Assembly (NCBI GenBank): GCA_946800325.1
Contig: OX326957.1
Location: 12,071,591-12,135,590, forward strand
Source of the DNA: Luzula sylvatica
Taxonomy: Eukaryota; Streptophyta; Magnoliopsida; Poales; Juncaceae
Length of the DNA: 64,000 nucleotides
Direction: 5' to 3'
The position numbers were made by a program, and so were the translations under genes. The notes beneath the pieces were generated by a model, which searched no databases, was not told where the DNA came from, and saw nothing but the letters and a program-made list of their open reading frames with translations. Of the stretch, positions 1 through 9,782 are shown piece after piece. Every line of letters begins with the position of its first letter. Within the stretch, counting starts at the first letter, position 1.

Positions 1-138
1 ATCCAATACGTGACTTTTGCCCTCTTGCCTGAGAACTATTCTCAGGTTTCGGTGCCAGTCCAAGTAGTTCCGACCCACTAGCTTATCCTTTTCTAATATC
101 GATCTAATCGACATGGTGTTGGTGTTACTAGAAGACAT
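1..138 (-). pseudogene. Ty1/copia Gag N-terminus, cut by window edge
   Basis: On the minus strand an ATG at 138-136 opens a 46-codon frame that runs off the left edge without a stop. It contains LVGRNYLDWHRNLRIVLRQE, the conserved start of a plant copia Gag (UBN2/gag-polypeptide family), which builds the virus-like particle. Upstream of it (139-775) lies the reverse complement of the leader seen forward at about 4490-5200, so this is the 5' part of an inverted copy of the host copia family. Whether the rest of the gag is intact cannot be seen, and the forward copy has no recognisable gag. The frame itself is open here; it is called a pseudogene only because its family is decayed elsewhere in the window. 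Confidence 0.7.
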
Positions 139-775
139 ATTCTACAAATGAAATAAAAGATTGATTACTAACGTTGCGTACTTATCCTATAGGCTTACAT
201 GATGATTATATGAATAGTGTTATTTTATCGAATCGATAATCCTCATACCGATACGGGACTCCAAGTCCATAACACCCAAGATCCATATTTCGTAATCCTC
301 CCATAAGTGACTATGGCCGACAAATGGGATCTCGCTTATTTAGGTAGGATTATTATCCAATCGTATCATATACGACTCTTGAACTTTTATAGAATTTCGG
401 TGATGGATCGTATCATATACAATCCCAATTCCGTGTGTGCATTCTATCTATGCCCCGAACTCTGATCGGATTAGCTTGGACGGTTAAGTCACACCCATAT
501 CCAACGTATCGTTCAATTGAACTACTCACGTGCCCGACTATGGCCTGAACCCACGTGAGTCCCCAATTAACGCTTACCACCCGCATCAATACATACAATA
601 ATACGTGCCCGACTATGGACTTAAATATTATGAGGGATCATGACATTCATGTTTCATAATTCGTGACATAATCATATTATATCACAATCACAAGATTTCT
701 AAATGCATATGATTTATTTAGGGAGACTAATTATTCTAAATAATTAATTATCTAATATGCTAGAATGATTGATGC
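139..775 (-). repeat. Inverted copy of copia 5' leader
   Basis: This stretch is the reverse complement of about 4490-5200. Matching landmarks include the block around 190-260 versus 5090-5160 and the block around 650-765 versus 4495-4620. It is untranslated leader between primer site and gag of the decayed copia family. The inverted arrangement means two family members, or a rearranged one, sit head to head at the left edge. Confidence 0.75.
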
Positions 776-2369
776 CGATCATATCGATATAAAGAACTCA
801 AAATTCCGAGTTGTGTAGCCAAAGTTATCACGAAAACAAAATCAGCAAACAGAAACTAGTCCATTGCACCGGAACTCAAGTCCGTTGCACCGTAAAAGCC
901 AAAAATACAAGCCAAAAATATCATATCGATAATATCGATAATTAATGATTGATGCCGATCATATCGATAATTAATTAGTTATGGTTGTGGATTACGTGAG
1001 ACGCAATAGTACAAGCCAAAAATATCGAGGTCACAACCACTTCTAGCCAATACTCGGAAAATTTCATTTGATCCATGAAATTTTGTGAAAGATGTGATCA
1101 TAGGTATTGGAAATGTTCCAAACCTTATGAAGATTAACACTAACGGCAATGTGCGGACCCGTTTACAAAACCGCTCTCTCTAGTCGCGCGTGACTGTCAT
1201 GCGATGACTATGGGTATGGAGATACCTAGAGGAGGAAGAAGGGAGTAGAGTGTAGTTATCTAATACGATAGTCCTCACAGGTTGTGGGTATGGAGATATC
1301 CATAGGTAAACGTTGTATCACCCAAATGCTTAATCCATATGAATGCATCCCATTAAAATTTTATTTATTTAAATTAATATGCATTAACCTTATATGAAAA
1401 CTGTGTGCGGGTTGTGTAATATGATTACATGAATCCTGATTTGAACTTGTGTGGACGTCGGCATAATACGTGATTATGTGCAGCGAAACCGTCACACCTA
1501 AAGTTTCATTGCTACACATCCCTAGTCACGATTCAGTTTGCTTAAGAGAGAAGCACATATATTATCAGATAATTGAATGAACGTGTACACTAGTACGTTA
1601 GCCGAGGAGATGATTATGTTTTGCTAATCATGGGACAAGGTGTTTGTCGAATCGGGAATGTAGATATATGCTAGGTGACATATATTGGATATGACCAAAG
1701 CCGCGAGACCATGACATGGTTTAGTCATTATAGATGGACTCGCGACGGGTTGAGTATTAGGTTCTTCATACTTGAGGGGATCATTGATTGCGTTACGTGC
1801 GTAACACAATACTTTGATATGACCTTACGCTCACCGTAACAGGGGGCCAAAACGGTCATCATTGGGTATTGTCCGAAACACGAAATTTAATATGAGTCTC
1901 CAAAATAAGAATTGTTTATTCCGAAAGGAAGATATATCTCTTAGGCCGCTCGATGAATTGATTAACGAAAATTATGGCCATAGTCAATGATATTAAAGGT
2001 TAATATCGATTGTAATTTGTTAACTCAGTTCGGAATCGAGAAATAAGTATAGTTAATCAAGATATAAGGATGACTACCACCATGTCTTTCGATTAACAGA
2101 TATCGCAAACAAGAGAACTAGTTACCGCTATTCGAGATAGGCACAATGATCACAATCATTTTTCGTTTTAACATGGGTAGCCATAATGGAGTGACTAGAT
2201 CCCGCTCATGGGCTTGTAGAGCTTTGAAAACAGCCTACTGCCATCGTTAAACGAACTTACACGGTCACACAACGAGTCGTACTAAGTCGGGCTTGATCAC
2301 AAGAATTGGCACATAGGATGTGCATGGCTTGGTATTTTGATACGCGAGCTATATTCTCTAAGATCATGC
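776..2369 (+). repeat. 3' non-coding internal region of decayed copia element (first copy)
   Basis: From about 981 this is collinear and highly similar to 30250-31684, the non-coding stretch between the end of pol and the 3' LTR. Here it lies directly upstream of the LTR at 2370, so the LTR is shared between two partial elements. Compared with the second copy, about 50 bp including the polypurine tract are missing just before the LTR. Positions 776-980 carry a short duplicated block (about 769-791 and 947-969). No coding sequence was recognised. Confidence 0.65.
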
Positions 2370-3430
2370 TGAAGGAAATACAGTTTCAGGATCAACCGTA
2401 AAAGTGTACACAAGGATAAACGAATGTAAGCGTACATTTGTGGTCATATCTTTCAGTAGGAAAATCCAATTTGAATGGTTCAAATTGGGTTAGATAGATA
2501 ATAAGATTATCTACAACCTTCATATAGAAATATAGTTCATACGAACGAAGTATCAGTGTCGTTTCTATGAAATACCGAAAGGCTGCAACAGTATGACATA
2601 CAGTTAGTAAAACAGTCATAACTTTTCTATACGAACTCCAATTGGGCCAGGACAAATTGGGTCGTGTAGATAATAAGATTATCTACAACTTGTGTGTTGG
2701 GTGATTTTCTGTCAGAGGAATTTACCAATTTCGTATGGACAGAATACTGGGCAGATACATGCAACTTTCTGTGTGAAAGAGTGTATATTGGATATACATG
2801 TCTTTTGGCCAATCCTAATCCTATATAATATAAATATGATTTTTCTCTCTCATCTGGTGGTTCATTCAGTTAATTAATTCAGAATATTCCAGAGAATTGT
2901 GAGACAACTTTCTAGAGAGTGAAAGGGTGTAAAGAGAGAGAAACCGTGAAAAGGTGTTTTCCGGTATAGAGAATCAATCAATCGAGCAAGTTCGCCGGTG
3001 CATCGTCTAGGCAGTTGCACCCGCGACCGACGTCTTACGAGTCAAGGTGGATACAAGTAGAGGAGCAACATCTGGGGCTCTTTCGGTTGTGATCGATTCG
3101 GAGGAACGAAATCTGCCGGAGACGGAAACGAGCGAATCGAGTAACGGGCTGTGGAAGCATGCGGGCATGGAACGCACGAAGACAACCCGAGGCGTGTCAA
3201 GACGGTGGGAGACGTGCGGTATGGGACGTACGGGCTAGTCACCAACGTGACACCGAAGGAAAAGAAGGATGCGAGCGATCAACCCGTCGTGCGTGATCAA
3301 TTTCACGCTGGTAATCGTCTATCCTACTTTGCATCGTACCCTCGAAGTCATGGCGTGATCTTGGATTTAGGGAACCGGACCGGGCCTTCATATCCGCTGC
3401 GCGGGCCCGGGGATGGGTGAATTCCCAACA
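2370..3430 (+). repeat. LTR a of decayed Ty1/copia element
   Basis: It begins TGAAGGAAATACAG and ends GAATTCCCAACA, followed by a primer-binding site. It matches the LTR at 31685-32744 almost base for base over about 1.06 kb, with only a handful of differences seen by eye. It contains two copies of a repeated unit with the hairpin AGATAATAAGATTATCT, a CCAAT and TATA region, and a GC-richer R/U5 part from about 3000. The short ORFs inside (3042-3420) are not considered genes. Confidence 0.85.
2809..2834 (+). promoter_or_regulatory. LTR promoter: CCAAT and TATA box
   Basis: CCAAT at 2809-2813 is followed by a run of TATATAATATAAATA (2822-2836). Both are conserved in LTR b (about 32120-32147), and a clean TATAAAT is at 33294-33300 in LTR c. 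The position in the middle of the LTR fits the U3/R boundary. Confidence 0.5.
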
Positions 3431-3431
3431 G

Positions 3432-3443
3432 TGGTATCAGAGC
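3432..3443 (+). other. Primer-binding site (initiator Met tRNA)
   Basis: TGGTATCAGAGC lies 1 nt after the end of LTR a. It is the standard plant copia primer site, complementary to the 3' end of initiator methionine tRNA. It defines 2370-3430 as a 5' LTR. Confidence 0.9.
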
Positions 3444-5200
3444 GATCGCCATCGATTCGAGGGTCGAATCATAGTCGTATATTCGATATACGCACGGGTT
3501 ATCAAAGTTCGTACCCGTTTGCATGATGATAGATATAGAGATTCAAATTTCGTTAAAAATCACAAGTAGAATTCACTAGAGATCAATCAAAAGTTGATTG
3601 AGAGTATCTAGGAATGATCGTGAAAAGGTTTCATGATTTATCGTTTCAGAAACGAGCGAAAACGGAAGAAACGGCAAAATCTGCAGAAAATTAGAATACG
3701 AAACAGTGAGTAAAACTAAGATAATTTTCAGTGGGAAACTCCAAATTGATTGGATCAAATTGTCGTAGTTAGATAATGAGATTATCTATGACTTTGATAC
3801 AGAAAGTTTTTTCATTTGAACGAATTATCAGTGTCGTTTTTATGGAATAACGAAAGGTTGCGACTGTTTGACATACAGAGACTAAAACGTCCGTAACTGT
3901 CGCATCGAAACTCCAATTTAGTCCAATAAAATTGGGTTAGTTAGATAATAAGATTATCTAGAACTTTCGTTCACGTTCACAGTCGGTTGGAACAATTTAA
4001 TATTTTCGTTTCGACAGAATACTGAAAAGGTGTCTGTAGTTTTCTGATTGAAAAGGTGTCTATTGGTTATACTTACCTTTTCGTTTGTCCGTATTTTACT
4101 AAAACTGGTATAACTTTCAGTAGGAAATTCCGATTTGAATGGTTCAAATTGGGTTAGTTAGATAATGAGATTATCTAGAAATTTCATGTTGTTATATATT
4201 TCATTTGAGCGAAGTATCAGTGTCGTTCTAATGAAATACCGAAAGGGTGCGATAGTTTGACATATAGTCAGTAAAACTGCCGTACCTTTTGGGTCCGAAC
4301 TCCAATTGGGCTGGGCCAAATTGGGTTGGAAAGATAATAAGATTGTCTACAACTTTCATGTTAGTTGATTTTCTGTCAGAGGAATTTACCATTTTCGTTC
4401 TGACAGATTACTGAAAGGGTGTATGCAGTTTTCTGTTTGAAAAGGTGTATATGAGATATACATACCTTTAGGCCTATCTTTATCTCTAATCAATTAATTA
4501 AATCATTCTAGCATATTAGATAATTAATTATTTAGAATAATTAGTCTCCCTAAATAAATCATATGCATTTTGAAAATCTTGTGATAGTGATATAATATGA
4601 TTATGTCACGAATTATTAAACATGAATGTCATGATCCCTCATAATATTTAAGTCATGGAAATGCCTTCCATACTCACAACCACTATGTTCGGTACTACGT
4701 CTCACATGGGTTAAGGCCAAAGCCGACATGGGTTATTGTAGTCATCGACGGGGTGGCAAGCGTTAAATAGGGACTGATAAGGGTTAAGGCCAAAGCCGAC
4801 TTATTAGTAGTTTATTTGAACGATACGTTGAGTATGGTTGTGACTTAACCGTTCAAGCCAGTAAGGGTTGAGGCCAAAGCCGACTTGATTGGAAGTTCGG
4901 GGCATAGATAGGATGCACATACGGAACTAGGATTGTATATGATACGATCCATCACCGAAATCCTATAAAGGTTCAAGAGTCGCATTGGATGCGATTGGAT
5001 ATAATCCTACCTAAATAGCGAGATCCCACCCGTCTGCCAAAGCAACTTGTGGGAGGATCGTGATATATGGGTCTTGAGTGTTATGGACTTGGAGTCTCGT
5101 ATCGGTATGAGGGTTATCGATTCGATAAAATAACACTATTCATATATTCATCATATAAGCATATAGATTAAGTACGCACGGTTAGGAGCTTAATCTTCAT
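3444..5200 (+). repeat. Copia leader with tandem units of about 180 bp
   Basis: Between the primer site and the pol remnants is a non-coding leader. About 3700-4480 holds four related units, each with a CCAATTTG...CAAATTGGGTT block followed by AGATAAT(A/G)AGATTATCT (about 3770, 3945, 4165, 4345). The same units occur inside the LTRs. From about 4490 to 5170 the leader matches the inverted segment 139-775. The gag gene expected after it is not recognisable. Confidence 0.65.
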
Positions 5201-5539
5201 CATCCGTTTAGAATTATGTTTTCAAGCAAACACCAAAAATATCGATGAGATCGATATGATAGATGGCTTTTGGGCCGGAGTTACCGTTATTAACCTTGAT
5301 AGTCAAAGAATAGTTCTTAGACTTAAAGAAACGTGTTGGACACAGAAATGGTAGATTCGGGGCTCGAGGCTTTGGCTTTAGAGAAAGTCGGATTCGATAC
5401 ACTTTAAGAAGGAATCGAACAATATTACATGCCTTGTGGTGGCATGTGTAGACGCAAATTTCTCAAAATTGTTTTGAGAATTCGGGTGTATATGAAAATA
5501 AAACACAACGCTCATGAAATAGTTTCAAGAGCTAGAGCG

Positions 5540-6967
5540 CGTTGAATGGTTCAATGCGGCTCAAAGAGTTGGTTAAATTTGAGACGTCTTATGGGTCTTT
5601 GATTAACACTCGTGTGTTGTTGGTACGAGATTTGATATTCGTGACTGAATATCATATACATTCGATAGATAAGTCGATCCCTGAATTGCATGAGATGCGA
5701 TTTGAAATTGAATTGGAGATGCTCGGAGTATCCGAGGAATCCAATGTATATAGATGCGTGGATGTCCTTGTAATTCAAAGGAGGGATCGAAAGAAATGTA
5801 TGTCTAAGGGTATTTTGGGAAAATGTTTTCCAAACAGAAAGTTCGGACAAGGAGTTGTCCAAACTAATGACTCAAAGAACGGTGAAATCCGGGGAGGATT
5901 AAACCTAGAAGTTGATTGCTTCCTTTGGCATTGCCGTCTTGGCCATATGAATGAGATACGCGTATCTAGATTCCATATGATGGATTGCTAGAATCATTCG
6001 AATTAGATCCGATTGATTAATGCGATACTTATTTATTAGGCAAAACGACAAAGGGCATCATTCTCCAAAGGTTGGAGAAAGATCCAACGAATTATTGAAA
6101 ATTACATTTAGATGTAATGTTCCGATAAGTTCCAAGGTAAGAGGAGGCTATCGGTATTTTGTTACGTTTACGGACGGTTAAAGTAGATACGGTAATATCT
6201 GTTTAATGCGTGCCGAAGCTGATACTTTTGAAAGGTTCAATGAGATTCAAAACGAAATACAAAATCGACTTAGCAAGAAAATCAAAGCCCTTTGATAGAA
6301 TCGAGGAGGCAAGTATTTTTGCTACGCAATTCGATAGGATCTAAGATGCTATATTTGAGTTATAAATATTGATTATCATTCATGATTGTAAAATCGTTTC
6401 ACGATTATTTTCATTTCGGAACATTGAGATGTGTCCGAAAAGAGGAATTGAACGCATGTTGGACATGGTTCGATAAATGATAGGTCAAACGGATCTCCCA
6501 AAAATGTTTTGGGGATACGCCCTTGAGACAGCGGCACTAATGAATGGTTGCATATATGATATGGACCATAAACCTTCTAATCGGTACAAAAAACATCATA
6601 TTAGATATGGATCGGAATGGTTCCGAAGTTGTCATTTGTACAGATTTGTGGATGTGAGTATATTTCTAAATTTGTTTCGATTAAACTCAATCCCAAATCT
6701 GAAAATTGTTCGTTTATGATATATCCTTAAGAAAACTAAAGGGTATTAGTTCTAACGTCCCGACGAAAATGAGATTTTCGTGGCTCGAAGAGATGACTTC
6801 TTGGAGGAGGACATGATGCGCACAAGTTGGGAACTTGATGTCGCTTATCCCTATGCGAGCTAGTGGGAGTAGAATAAATCTCGAAAGAGTTCGAGATCTG
6901 AAAATGAACATTGTACCGATGAATATTGACACGACTTCATCAAGAGTTGATGAATACGAGTCGAACA
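5540..6967 (+). pseudogene. Decayed copia pol: pre-integrase and integrase part
   Basis: A 149-codon open piece (5542-5991) ends with LWHCRLGHMNEIRVSRFH, the gag-pre-integrase zinc-binding motif of Ty1/copia. Further on, 6480-6560 encodes LPKMFWGYALETAALMN, typical of the integrase C-terminal part, and about 6765-6800 resembles the VFVARRGVFLE block. Between these, stops and frame changes are frequent, so no functional integrase can be made. The sequence is interrupted at 6967 by Sirevirus 1 and resumes at 16934. Confidence 0.75.
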
Positions 6968-8373
6968 TGTTGGTTCAAATTTCCTGATAGTTTGATTATT
7001 TCAAAACACTGTCATTACTAATGTATACATCCAGAACAGTGCAGGATAACATAGGTACGATACAAAGATGAAGGAGGACTTGTGAAGGAGGACTTCATTG
7101 GATTACATCAAGAATCAGGACATGAAGCCTCAAGATAAACAAGAAAAGAAGAACACAAGGAAGGCCATTGGAATACATCAAGAATCAAGATGTTGAAGCC
7201 TTCCGTGAGTGGGATACGCCACAAATAAACCATAGGTACAAACCTAGTAGAACTCAAGTAAAATCATGTTCAAAATAACAAAGAGTTCAGTCAAGCAGGA
7301 AGTGCGTTCTGAACGAACTCAAAGTCCGTTCAGAACGAACTTGCTAAATATCAAAACTTTAAAGCTTGATTAGAACCAAACGTGTCACAGGGATGTGTGC
7401 GTTCGAACAAACAATCATGTCCGTTCGAACGGATAATTAGAATCCGTTCACCCACCTTCTGAGTGCGTTGAACGGACAATCCTTCCTGTGAACGGAAAAT
7501 GTCACAGGGATGTGTGCGTTCGAACGAACACACATGTGCGTTCGAACGGACAACCTGAAATCCGTTCACCCACTTTTCAGTGCGTTGAACGGACTCTTGT
7601 TCCTGTGAACGCAAAATGCTATGTATAATTGAGTCCGTTACGAACGGACATTGTCCGTTCGAACGGACCCAAGATGTACTTGCACGTTATTTTGAAACGG
7701 CTAGTGCAAACTTCAAGTGCGTTCTGAACGGACTGTATGCGTTCGAACGCACTACGAGTTTTCTGAAGGATTTCTATAGAGAGTATAAATAGAATCCTTC
7801 ATGGGTCTCTCTCTCCCACTTCCTCAATTTCAAACTTTTAAACCTAAAAAGAGAGAAACCCTAAGCTGTGATTATCTATATCCATTGATAGCTTGAGAAA
7901 CCTCTTTAGATCGTTGATCTACTTTCGATATTCTCCACTAATCGTATCCCACTCACGTGACCGATCACGTTGTAGCTCGATTAGTGAAAAAGTGTAATAG
8001 GCTAGTGCAACAAATTGTAAAGAACCTAAGCTATAGATCGATAGAAGCGTGTAAATCGATCTAGGCAAATCCTTGTAATCGAGTTGAGTTGGAATTCAAT
8101 CGAAAGCCAAAAAGAGGCACAAGGCATTCCCGGAGACGTAGGTACTCGCAAATAATTGAGTCGGTCAATTAAGCGAGTAAAGGGTGAGTTAAAGCTACAA
8201 AGCAACCACCTACCGAACTTCGTAAACAAACATCTTGTGTCAAAGTGTTTGTACGGTATCATCTTTATCATCTAAATTATTATTTATTCCGCACCGTAAA
8301 TTAGGTTTAAATCTAAACTAAGTATAAGTTAGATTGCCAAATTTACCCCCCTCTAGGTTAGAATTAACCAACA
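6968..8373 (+). repeat. Sirevirus 1 5' LTR
   Basis: It starts TGTTGGTTCAAATTTCC and ends TCTAGGTTAGAATTAACCAACA-type sequence, so the ends form an 8-bp inverted repeat. The U3 part (about 7390-7760) has at least six GTTCGAAC palindromes, most extended to TCCGTTCGAACGGA or TGCGTTCGAACGCA, and two copies of a module of about 115 bp. ORFs read through these modules are repeat artefacts. Confidence 0.92.
7784..7792 (+). promoter_or_regulatory. TATA box of Sirevirus LTR
   Basis: TATAAATAG stands just after the last palindrome and before a CT-rich stretch (TCTCTCTCTCCC), where the transcript probably starts about 30 nt on. The same box is at 16344 (3' LTR), 19014 (Sirevirus 2), 29177 (LTR fragment) and, on the minus strand, 28195-28201. 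Confidence 0.65.
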
Positions 8374-8375
8374 AT

Positions 8376-8387
8376 TGGTATCAGAGC
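8376..8387 (+). other. Primer-binding site of Sirevirus 1
   Basis: TGGTATCAGAGC begins 2 nt after the LTR end and matches initiator Met tRNA complementarity. Minus-strand DNA synthesis would start here. Confidence 0.92.
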
Positions 8388-8442
8388 AGGGTACTAACCA
8401 TCTCTTAAATTTATTAAGGATAAACTTGTACCTTACGATCTA

Positions 8443-9648
8443 ATGGCTGAATTTAATCCCATGAGCGCGGTGGAAGCAGCCATTCACTCTCTCCGTATTG
8501 AACGAGGTCTAACTTCAACACACCACCAGCCCATAATTGTAGACGCAGAACCTTCCTCTCCCACTCTAAGCTCGACACATGACAAAAGTTTTGAGGTACG
8601 TACTAACTCTCTATATGGTATCAAATCGTTACCTAGACCTGAATTTTCTCCCGCATCCAAACTAGAACTCGAATCTTGTGACGAGTTTCTTAGGGATGAA
8701 GGAAACTCTCAACTAAATGAGGGTAAACTTGAAAGTCCCACCCAAGCTCTCAAGGATAAGGTAGCTTCTCTTGAGCTATCCATCTTGGCATACAAAACTC
8801 AAATAAATAAATTTAAAGGATTTTCAAAATGTGAATGTAAAACCCTGAAATGTGAGATTTCTCATTTAAAAGTCGAAATTCAAACTATGAAAGTTGAGAA
8901 TGAGTCCTTGAAGAGGGCATGTACAATGATTGCATTGACCCCCCCTTCATTGGATGATGTCTTAAAATCGTCATTAACGGGACAAAAGCCCAATGATAAA
9001 TTCGGTTTAGGATATAAGAAAATTAACGGTAATAAACCCGACCTCTCAATATCTCAAAATCAAAAATCTAAATGGGAAAACAATAAAGTAAGTAGTCATG
9101 GAAATGCTTTTATGTACCATGATTATAACAAAGGTAAATATGCTAAAAATGAACAACCTAAACGTGTCAATAATAATTATAGGAACAATCATTTTACACA
9201 AAATTCACAACCTAGACATACTAATTTGGGACAAACCGATTGTTTGTTCAAAAGGGGACCAAATGGGTATTTCTATGAAGTGACAAACTACACCAAAGCT
9301 TCATATCAACAAGGGCCTCCCAAACATTTCACCAACACACATAAACAATTTAAACAAAATAATTTTAAGCAAAATAAATTTAAATCAAATAACCTTTATC
9401 AAATGCCAAAATCGATAACTTCTAAGAGAAGTAATCCGAATAAACTCTCGGATTATTTTGTGAAGAGTACCACACCCACAAATAAGCCCACCATAGCATT
9501 TTGTAACTATTGTTGCAAAATCGGTCATGTCTCAACCGGGTGTAATCTTCGCAATCCAAAAGTGGCACCAAACGTCATGTGGATGCGTAAAGATCTTCAC
9601 TCAATGGGTTCCTCTACCTCCTTCGGTATAGGATCCCCTAGGGTGTAA
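8443..9648 (+). CDS. gag: Gag with N-terminal deletion (401 aa)
   Basis: This is the particle protein gene of Sirevirus 1, but only the C-terminal part remains. The first six codons (MAEFNP) are joined in frame to the region that begins MSAVEAAI at residue 390 of the full-length Gag at 19670-22024, so residues 7-389 are missing. That removes the copia Gag polypeptide domain and the first zinc knuckle. A coiled-coil-like stretch (about residues 100-160), a basic Asn/Lys-rich tail, and the second CCHC knuckle (C-N-Y-C-C-K-I-G-H..C, from about residue 354) are kept. The frame is otherwise open, so a short protein could be made, but it should not form particles alone. It ends 134 nt before pol and in a different frame. 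Confidence 0.88.
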   Translation: MAEFNPMSAVEAAIHSLRIERGLTSTHHQPIIVDAEPSSPTLSSTHDKSFEVRTNSLYGIKSLPRPEFSPASKLELESCDEFLRDEGNSQLNEGKLESPTQALKDKVASLELSILAYKTQINKFKGFSKCECKTLKCEISHLKVEIQTMKVENESLKRACTMIALTPPSLDDVLKSSLTGQKPNDKFGLGYKKINGNKPDLSISQNQKSKWENNKVSSHGNAFMYHDYNKGKYAKNEQPKRVNNNYRNNHFTQNSQPRHTNLGQTDCLFKRGPNGYFYEVTNYTKASYQQGPPKHFTNTHKQFKQNNFKQNKFKSNNLYQMPKSITSKRSNPNKLSDYFVKSTTPTNKPTIAFCNYCCKIGHVSTGCNLRNPKVAPNVMWMRKDLHSMGSSTSFGIGSPRV

Positions 9649-9782
9649 AACCTTAACTTGAGACACTATACTCCCTGGTATACCATAACATAAGCCAAAT
9701 ATTTAGGGGGAGTATAGTTAGTAAGAATTCATATTAGTCAATTTCAATTTTTTTTGTTTTAACTAATATGAATTTCTTATAG
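9649..9782 (+). promoter_or_regulatory. Gag-pol spacer with polypurine tract and intron-like signals
   Basis: This non-coding spacer contains a TTTAGGGGGAG tract (about 9702-9712) like the tracts near the 3' LTR. It ends with a T-rich stretch, a branch-point-like AACTAAT, and TTATAG directly before the pol ATG. A GT at 9643 (AGG|GTGTAA, overlapping the last gag codons) and the AG at 9781-9782 would remove 140 nt and join gag to pol in frame (phase 0 on both sides). Splicing is only an inference. Confidence 0.4.

Noticed and set aside
3042..3420. Overlapping ORFs in LTR a and again in LTR b (32356-32734)
   Set aside because: GC-richer U5 sequence of the LTR; several frames are open on both strands, none with recognisable protein features.
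7351..7614. Repeated ORF (also at 15911, 18656 and 28372) rich in Arg/Ser/Val, on the strand opposite to the Sirevirus
   Set aside because: It is a reading of the palindrome modules of the LTR, conserved only because the LTRs are copies; it has no start context and no known domain.
7390..7760. The regularly spaced palindromes as a CRISPR-like array
   Set aside because: Spacers are not unique but are copied with the LTR modules, and the genome is plant nuclear. The palindromes belong to the Sirevirus LTR.
8026..8271. 81-aa ORF found in every Sirevirus LTR (also 16586, 19256, 27714, 29419)
   Set aside because: It lies in the R/U5 part of the LTR on the antisense strand. Conservation follows from LTR identity.
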